Origin: Candidatus Thorarchaeota archaeon MP8T_1
GTDB lineage: Archaea; Asgardarchaeota; Thorarchaeia; Thorarchaeales; Thorarchaeaceae
Length of the DNA: 8,602 nucleotides
NCBI GenBank assembly: GCA_002825465.1
Contig: PJER01000084.1
Span: 1-8,602, forward strand
Reading direction: 5' to 3'
Shown here: positions 1 to 5,700 of the stretch, piece after piece
Layout: each line of letters opens with the position of its first letter
Numbering within the stretch: the first letter of the stretch is position 1
Position numbers and translations under genes: made by a program
The notes under the pieces: generated by a model
Told to the model about the DNA's origin: nothing
Database searches by the model: none
What the model saw: the letters and a program-made list of their open reading frames with translations, nothing else

Positions 1-2721
1 AAACTGAAGCTCTGCATTGCTCGAGAACTCGGTTGCTTGTTCCCCACCTACTGAGTAGAAACTCGAAGGATTGTATTGGTTTGTATATTCGGTCTGTATC
101 CAAGCGGCTGACTTGTAGCCTTTAATTGTTCGAAACTCATCTATCCCTCCACGATGAACCTGGCTCCCTCCGTCAATGCCAAGTATGAACATATTTGTGT
201 CATAAAGCAGTCTGTCACCCACTATCGTTCCCGCATCTGAACCAGAATCTATTAGTACTCCATCTGCAAAACTGTAAGCGCGTAAAACTCCATCTCCGCT
301 GCTCTCATACTTGTACACAACGTAGTTCCAAGATTGCCGTTTAACATATACTCCCGTGTAACTGGTGCCCGCAGTATTAAAACGGATGTCAGGCTGGAAA
401 GTAGCATAGCCAGCTGGCCAGCCTGTAGACCCTCTGAATGTTCTCACCAGATCAATACTTGTACCTTTACCAAAGACTCTGGGTTCTACACCTGTCCATT
501 CAGAATCACTTGAATAATCAAAATAAATCCAAAATGAGAACTGAAAATCTGTCCATCCATCAAATATACTCTCGCCATCAATGAAAGGAATATAGTTGCC
601 TGCTAAGTCTTGGAAGTACCTAGCGCCTCCTATCTGTGCGCTTGACATGAATGTGGTTTGACTAGGAGTACCATCATGATCATTTTGGCTTGAATCTTCT
701 AGGAACATTCCACTACCAGTATCTTCTGAGAGATGCCAGACACTCTCGTAGTCATCCCAGACCTGATTCGCATTTTCTTGACTGCTTGCATCACGAGCAC
801 CATAAGACATTGTAATCGCTGTGTCAACTGAGGAAGATAATGAAGGAACTTGCACCCATGCTCTAAGGTGTGCATGAGTTAAATTGTAATTGGGATCAAA
901 GAGCTCTGTTTCATGATAAAGCATTTCTGTACCGCTCATGAACCTGATGTCCGCGCCATCGAATCGGGCATTGGTTTTCAGATCTGTATCATAGATGTCT
1001 AAGAGAACCGGGAAGTCTTGAAGGTCCGCGTTTACCTTTGTATGGTCAATAGTTATGTCCTTGCTGAACTTGAGTACGGAGATTGTATCTTCGGCACTTG
1101 GTATAGCATAGTCCACAAAAAGCCTAGATAGGTCATCACCACTATAGCTCGCTGTACCTTTTATTTGAACATAATTTTGGTATGTAGTTCCATATATGTA
1201 ATCAAGCATTAAGCAGATGTAATTACCGCTTGACCATCCGGGTCTCGAGATAACTTCTTGAATGAGTGGTGAAATATCTGGAGACCTATAACGTGTATCT
1301 TGATTCCATGGGTCCAATGTCCATTCAATGCTTTCTCCATTCCAGTCGTATCTGTCCTGAAGATGTGGCAGGCCATTTGTGAATTGTGTGACATTATCCT
1401 CCTGAGCAACGTAAACGCGGACAGCAACCACACCCCCAAGCCGACCCAATGCTTCTATCTCAAGTTTTGCTGATGATATAGTTGCACCTTGAGGAATATT
1501 AAGTGGGAATTGCATGCCTACTTGGTACTTCCCAGCAGCTGTCCAGCTCGTCGATCCGTATACACCTACTCTGACTTGAGAAGTGGAAATGCCTGTTGAG
1601 TAATGGTCATAGCAGTCTCTTGAAGCTCCATCAGGTACGTATGGGGAAACACTTCCTTGAGTAAGGCCTGTGATTATTGTGTTGTTGGCAGTGAGGTCAA
1701 TCTGTTCTGGGAATGGTCTCGCTTCAAAGACGGCTTCGATATCATCAATGAAGACATAATTGTTAATGTTGACAGGTGCTAACCCAGAATAGTCAGTGCT
1801 CAGACCTATATCAAGTGAAACGGCTCCAGGTATTTGCATATTTGCAAACACAGACATTGGAATATTCACAGTTGCCTGAAGCCATGTGTTTGTAGTGTAT
1901 CCTGTTTCAAAAATGTGGAATTTAGCTTCATAATCACCAACTCTCACAAACAAGTAAAAGACGTCATTGAGAGTCTGAGTAGGCACTCTGTGAAAGAATG
2001 TAACTTTGCAAGAATAAACTTCTCTCCACGGCAACTGCAACTGCTGACTCATGTATATCTCCATACTCTGGCTGAGTGTCTTGGTTGTGTCAAAAAGGAC
2101 GCTAGGTCTCCATCCCATTGAGCCAGCTCTACCAGATCCTGTTGAAGTATACCAATAGAGTCCTCCATGTCCGGGATGTGTTGTTGAGTCGCCTTCCTTG
2201 ACAATCGACCAGCCATCAGGAACATAGTATGTTTCCGAATTCCAGACTGAACCTGGAATGATGTATCGTTCCGTATGATAATCATCAAGAAGCCCGTTGG
2301 TCAGAGCTCCTAATTGAGTAGAGAGATGTTCTATTGTTCCACTCAGGGCATTACCAGTCCAACCCTGAGGTGCAGATATCGAGACCAATTCCTGTGAAGA
2401 TGGATTGAGCGATATAATGCCCTGTGTGTCATTTGTGACCAGACCATGCAGTTTGAACTGCTGTGATTCTCCAGTTGATGAATAAGGCTGACCACTTTGT
2501 GCTGTAGCATGTTGATTGTTTAGAATTTGATTGAAGATCTCATCAGAGGGAAGATGACTTGCTGCTGTGTTAAGGCCGATGGGTGTGCATATTGCAAACA
2601 CGATTAGGCTTGATATCACAGTCTTAAGGAGTAGTTTTCTGTATCTTCTTCTTAGTTTAAGACTTGAATAGACATGAGGTGAACTGGATTTCTGGGAATA
2701 TTGGAGCAATTCTGTTCGCAT
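1..2721 (-). CDS. Exported multi-domain DUF2341/LamG surface protein (3' end outside window)
   Basis: This frame is open for 907 codons from ATG at 2721 to the left edge, so the C-terminus is missing. The ATG is chosen because an eight-base Shine-Dalgarno sequence sits nine bases upstream. A basic stretch at residues 22-33 (LKLRRRYRKLLLK) and a hydrophobic segment at about 34-50 look like a signal peptide or N-terminal anchor. The rest should be extracellular. Residues about 150-345 form a beta-rich region ending in a YVFIDDIEAVFEA-like strand, as in many carbohydrate-binding sandwiches. Residues about 345-538 resemble DNRLRE-type modules (IPQGATISSAKLEIEA, then a PDISPLIQEVI segment and a final LFVDY strand). 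Residues about 548-652 match DUF2341 (LQDFPVLLDIYDTDL, DGADIRF, YGARDA, VWDDYESVWHLSED). Residues about 668-892 match a LamG/concanavalin-like sandwich (FQFSFWIYFD, GGIDEFRTIKGYKSAAWIQ). Few cysteines and no catalytic motif are visible. I infer glycan binding or adhesion; the ligand is unknown. It is probably co-translated with the upstream repeat protein. Confidence 0.93.
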   Translation of the reverse strand, partial: MRTELLQYSQKSSSPHVYSSLKLRRRYRKLLLKTVISSLIVFAICTPIGLNTAASHLPSDEIFNQILNNQHATAQSGQPYSSTGESQQFKLHGLVTNDTQGIISLNPSSQELVSISAPQGWTGNALSGTIEHLSTQLGALTNGLLDDYHTERYIIPGSVWNSETYYVPDGWSIVKEGDSTTHPGHGGLYWYTSTGSGRAGSMGWRPSVLFDTTKTLSQSMEIYMSQQLQLPWREVYSCKVTFFHRVPTQTLNDVFYLFVRVGDYEAKFHIFETGYTTNTWLQATVNIPMSVFANMQIPGAVSLDIGLSTDYSGLAPVNINNYVFIDDIEAVFEARPFPEQIDLTANNTIITGLTQGSVSPYVPDGASRDCYDHYSTGISTSQVRVGVYGSTSWTAAGKYQVGMQFPLNIPQGATISSAKLEIEALGRLGGVVAVRVYVAQEDNVTQFTNGLPHLQDRYDWNGESIEWTLDPWNQDTRYRSPDISPLIQEVISRPGWSSGNYICLMLDYIYGTTYQNYVQIKGTASYSGDDLSRLFVDYAIPSAEDTISVLKFSKDITIDHTKVNADLQDFPVLLDIYDTDLKTNARFDGADIRFMSGTEMLYHETELFDPNYNLTHAHLRAWVQVPSLSSSVDTAITMSYGARDASSQENANQVWDDYESVWHLSEDTGSGMFLEDSSQNDHDGTPSQTTFMSSAQIGGARYFQDLAGNYIPFIDGESIFDGWTDFQFSFWIYFDYSSDSEWTGVEPRVFGKGTSIDLVRTFRGSTGWPAGYATFQPDIRFNTAGTSYTGVYVKRQSWNYVVYKYESSGDGVLRAYSFADGVLIDSGSDAGTIVGDRLLYDTNMFILGIDGGSQVHRGGIDEFRTIKGYKSAAWIQTEYTNQYNPSSFYSVGGEQATEFSSNAELQF
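46..720 (-). other. LamG/concanavalin A-like lectin-type domain
   Basis: Residues about 668-892 follow the DUF2341 domain directly. Typical elements are SSQNDHDGTPS near the start, a GGARYFQD segment, a FSFWIYFDYSSDSEW strand, YVVYKYESSGDGVLRAYSFADG in the middle, and a closing GGIDEFRTIKGYKSAAWIQTEY segment. This is the LamG-like jelly-roll sandwich used for carbohydrate or protein binding. The ligand cannot be deduced. Confidence 0.8.
766..1080 (-). other. DUF2341 domain
   Basis: Residues about 548-652 of the downstream protein. The order of motifs matches the family as I know it: a DLQDFPVLLDIYDTDL core, DGADIRFMSG, a YHETELF strand, LRAWVQVPSLSSSVDTAITM and YGARDASSQENANQVWDD. DUF2341 is frequently followed by a LamG-like domain in secreted archaeal and bacterial proteins, as here. 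Its biochemical function is not established; it is assumed to be a binding module. Confidence 0.85.
1108..1689 (-). other. Beta-sandwich module resembling DNRLRE domains
   Basis: Residues about 345-538. The segment contains IPQGATISSAKLEIEALG, a VAVRVYVAQEDNVTQF strand, a Trp-containing stretch (WNGESIEWTLDPW), then SPDISPLIQEVISRPGW and a final DDLSRLFVDY strand. This order is like DNRLRE-type modules that serve as stalk or binding units in extracellular proteins. The assignment rests on pattern memory only. Confidence 0.5.
2572..2655 (-). other. Signal peptide or N-terminal membrane anchor of the DUF2341/LamG protein
   Basis: Residues 23-33 are strongly basic (LRRRYRKLLLK). They are followed by an uncharged hydrophobic stretch, TVISSLIVFAICTPIGL, and then a polar NTAASHLP segment that could hold a cleavage site after AAS. 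The cytoplasmic leader of about 33 residues is unusually long for a signal peptide, so an uncleaved anchor is also possible. Confidence 0.7.
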
Positions 2722-2723
2722 CA

Positions 2724-5700
2724 CTACTCCTCACCTCCCTTTCCAAGGACGCTCTTCAAGAGCTCCTCAACCAATTCTCTTGGTAATTCACGAACCTGAT
2801 CAATGATCGTCTTCAGTTCATTCTTGCCTATGCCTGCATCTATCAGTTTCTTACGGATTTCCTCAATCTCAACATCACTGAGCAAATCGACAACTATGTC
2901 TTCTTCAGGTTCAATAAGCTCTGGTTCAACGATTTCTTCTTCAACGACCTCGGGAGGCTCAACAGTTTCTTCAGGAGCAGGCGGGAGTTCCACCACCACA
3001 GGTTCTTCGCCTGCAAGAAGCGAACGAGCTTGGACAGCTGTTTCCTCCAGAACCATCTCCATGGTCTTTCTCTCTGAACGTGCTCGTTTAATCGCCTCTT
3101 GGTTAATGACTTCCTTGACAAAATTGACCTGTTCACTTAATTTCATCTTAGTCAAATCAAGCTTGAAGTCCTCAAGTTCATCAGGAGTTAGTTTGGTCAG
3201 CACAGTCAATTGCATCAATAAGCCTTCAATCTCAGGAATTTCCATTGCAACAGATACTTGCGGCATCTGGTCAGCTGCCCTTGTCAAACCGATTTGTTCC
3301 GCAATCTCGTTGAACAGCTCAGCTACAATCTGCTGCCTGCTCTTAACCGCCTCAGGAGGCTTTGGTATCTTCCCCTTAGCTGCGCTTCCGACCATTTTTC
3401 TAATGTGTCTAAGGAGCTTGGGAACACTGAATAGTCTGGTCCAGAGGAATGCCCCTAGAAGAAGAATGAATCCGATAGGAACGCCATAGATTACCGCACT
3501 TTCAATAAGTAAATCAAATTCAGATGGTTCTACACCCACAGCCACTGATATGCTTGCCTGGTCATAATTATCCCTTGTAAGCTCGATAATAATGACCGCT
3601 GAGCCTTGAACTCGTTGCGAAAACAACACTACTTCATACCAGCCAGGTTGTGAGGGATCTGATTGATTAAATGAAACTACAACATAGTTTTCGTTCAGAC
3701 TGGTAGCATTGATAATTCCATTAGGAATTCCTGCTTGATTGTGACCCTCCCATGTATCGTAATAGCGTATCCGAATGGTATGTAATTGTCCAAAGTTCAT
3801 TGTGATTGTTGTGCCGCCTTCTACTTCTAGACTGGTTGGTACATTGATGATTGTAATGTCAAGATTAATCGTAGCCCGGCTCCAGTTACCTAAATTGAGA
3901 CTCAGTATCACTCTATATGGTGTTGAACTGACAATCCAATTTGTAGTATCAAACAATAGGCTATAATTGCCAAAGGCTAGCTCCTCGATTGTAAGACTGT
4001 CCTTATCAGGAATTGATGGGCCGATGACCACAGCAGTCATTTCTGTCGCACCCGGAATTCCACGGCAATACCATGTGTCGTTATAGAATAGAGTGATTGG
4101 AAGTACATCACCAAATGGAACTATCAGAGCTAGAGTATTTCCATCAATCTGATTGATAGAGGATGTGTAAACTTCAATACTGGTTGGTACCTCCAGAACA
4201 GTGAGAGTAAAGACACCCGTGCCTCCCTCGTAATTGTCTTTCAGGAAATTGACAGAAACCGGGTAGACACCTGGTCTCACTAATGAAGTGTTGATGAAGA
4301 TCGCATAGATTCCGTCACCAAGGTAGTTGTATACTGATACATTTCCCTCCCAATCTACACGAATCTCAGCAAAGTCCACGCCAGAAATGTGCAACTGGTC
4401 CCAGTAGGTCATGTTGACCCAACCTGACCAGCCCCAGACCTTTGCACCTAGAAATGTTGAATCCACAGATGTCGTAACAGGATTGATTCTAAGGGTTGTC
4501 GTATTAGTTGAGTAAGCAAACATGCCAAGATTTGGATATGCTGAAATTCTCATCGTGTATGCCTTTGCTTCAAAGAACTGGGTGTCAAAGTCAAAGTAAA
4601 AGTACCCAGCGCCTCTGAGAAGGGTTCCGTTTTGAAACTGACCTGAATAGGATGTTCCCGAAAGCGACCACTCAACAGTGCAATTAGATAGACCTGTTGA
4701 ATAAGGATCGGATTCATTTAATGAGGGTACTAGAACATAAATCCCGATCGTTATTATATCGGACCAATTAAACGCTTGGCTGCTGTAGGTCGATGTTTCG
4801 GCATCAAGATATACAACTGTGGGTATCTGTCTTATTTGAACGCTTAATGAGGTAGATGCTGCAATATAGTTAGTTCTAGTCGCTTTAATTTCAATCACAT
4901 ACTCTCCCACAATGAAACTGCTCGTATCTACAAGCCCTGAGTAGTAACCATCCAGACCTGCAACTGGAGCCAGAGTGATAGTGAGAGTTCCACCGGTTTT
5001 CGTCGCAGTGACTGTCGCTCCCAACAATGGAGTGTTATACAATGTGTTGTTCACATAGACAGTGATGTTCAGTGGCGTTCCCTTGAACAATTCTGGGTGC
5101 ACGCTTCCCATGATGACCAATCCAAGAGGTATCCTGAGGACATTCACTGTGACTTGCTTAGTAGCCGTGACATAGTTATCGAAAGTTGCTGTTACGGTGA
5201 TTATGTACGATGTTGCAATTGTCAGACTGCCTGTGTCAATAGTGATTGAATAATTGCCCGCTGGTACATCTTCAGGCATTGGTCCGTTAAGTGTGCCAAT
5301 CTGATAAACAACTGTGGCTCCAGAAATGAATCCTCCATTGTAAGTATCATTGAAAATTGCCCAAAGTGAGAGATCCTCTCCCCAGTAGACATTAGGCAAT
5401 GTGCCTTGCATAATGATCTCTGTTGGAATTCTGAGTATCTGGACTGGAACTGATATTTCTGTGATGAAATAGTCACTCTTCTGAGCTCCAATCAATAGAC
5501 TATGGATTCCTGAATTAAGACTGTTCGTTGTGAGATTGATCCTATACCAGCCATTTCCAAGAGGGCTCCAAATTGGCGAGTCTATTCCTGGCCAGCTCAA
5601 GCTCAAGATTGCATCACTAATTGGTGCGCCAGCTGCATCGATGTCGATAAGTTGCACATCAACATAGGTCGTTCCACCATAGTAGGTATCGGAAGGAGGT

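Noticed and set aside
1831..1850. Short direct repeat of ATTTGCA-like sequence
   Set aside because: It is only two copies of a few bases within coding sequence (FANMQI), with no array or flanking structure.
1834..2288. Short open frames on both strands within the downstream gene
   Set aside because: They overlap a continuous 907-codon frame with clear domains, and their translations show no family features.
2581..2598. Cys45 of the downstream protein as a lipoprotein lipobox cysteine
   Set aside because: The preceding residues are Phe-Ala-Ile. A lipobox needs a small residue directly before the cysteine, so the match fails.
2632..2655. Possible twin-arginine (Tat) motif in the leader (RRRYRK)
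   Set aside because: It fits R-R-x-[FY]-x-K only loosely. The second hydrophobic position is Arg, and the large beta-sandwich protein has no visible cofactor-binding domain. Sec export is more likely.
2724..2738. Gly-Gly near the C-terminus as a ubiquitin-like processing signal
   Set aside because: The two glycines are encoded by the Shine-Dalgarno site of the next gene and are followed by Glu-Glu. The preceding region is helical and not ubiquitin-like.
2803..3489. Plus-strand open frame of 228 codons
   Set aside because: It is antisense to the tail of the repeat protein. Its product is a Ser/Thr-rich low-complexity string produced by reading Glu/Val/Pro codons backwards, with no recognisable domain or ribosome-binding site.
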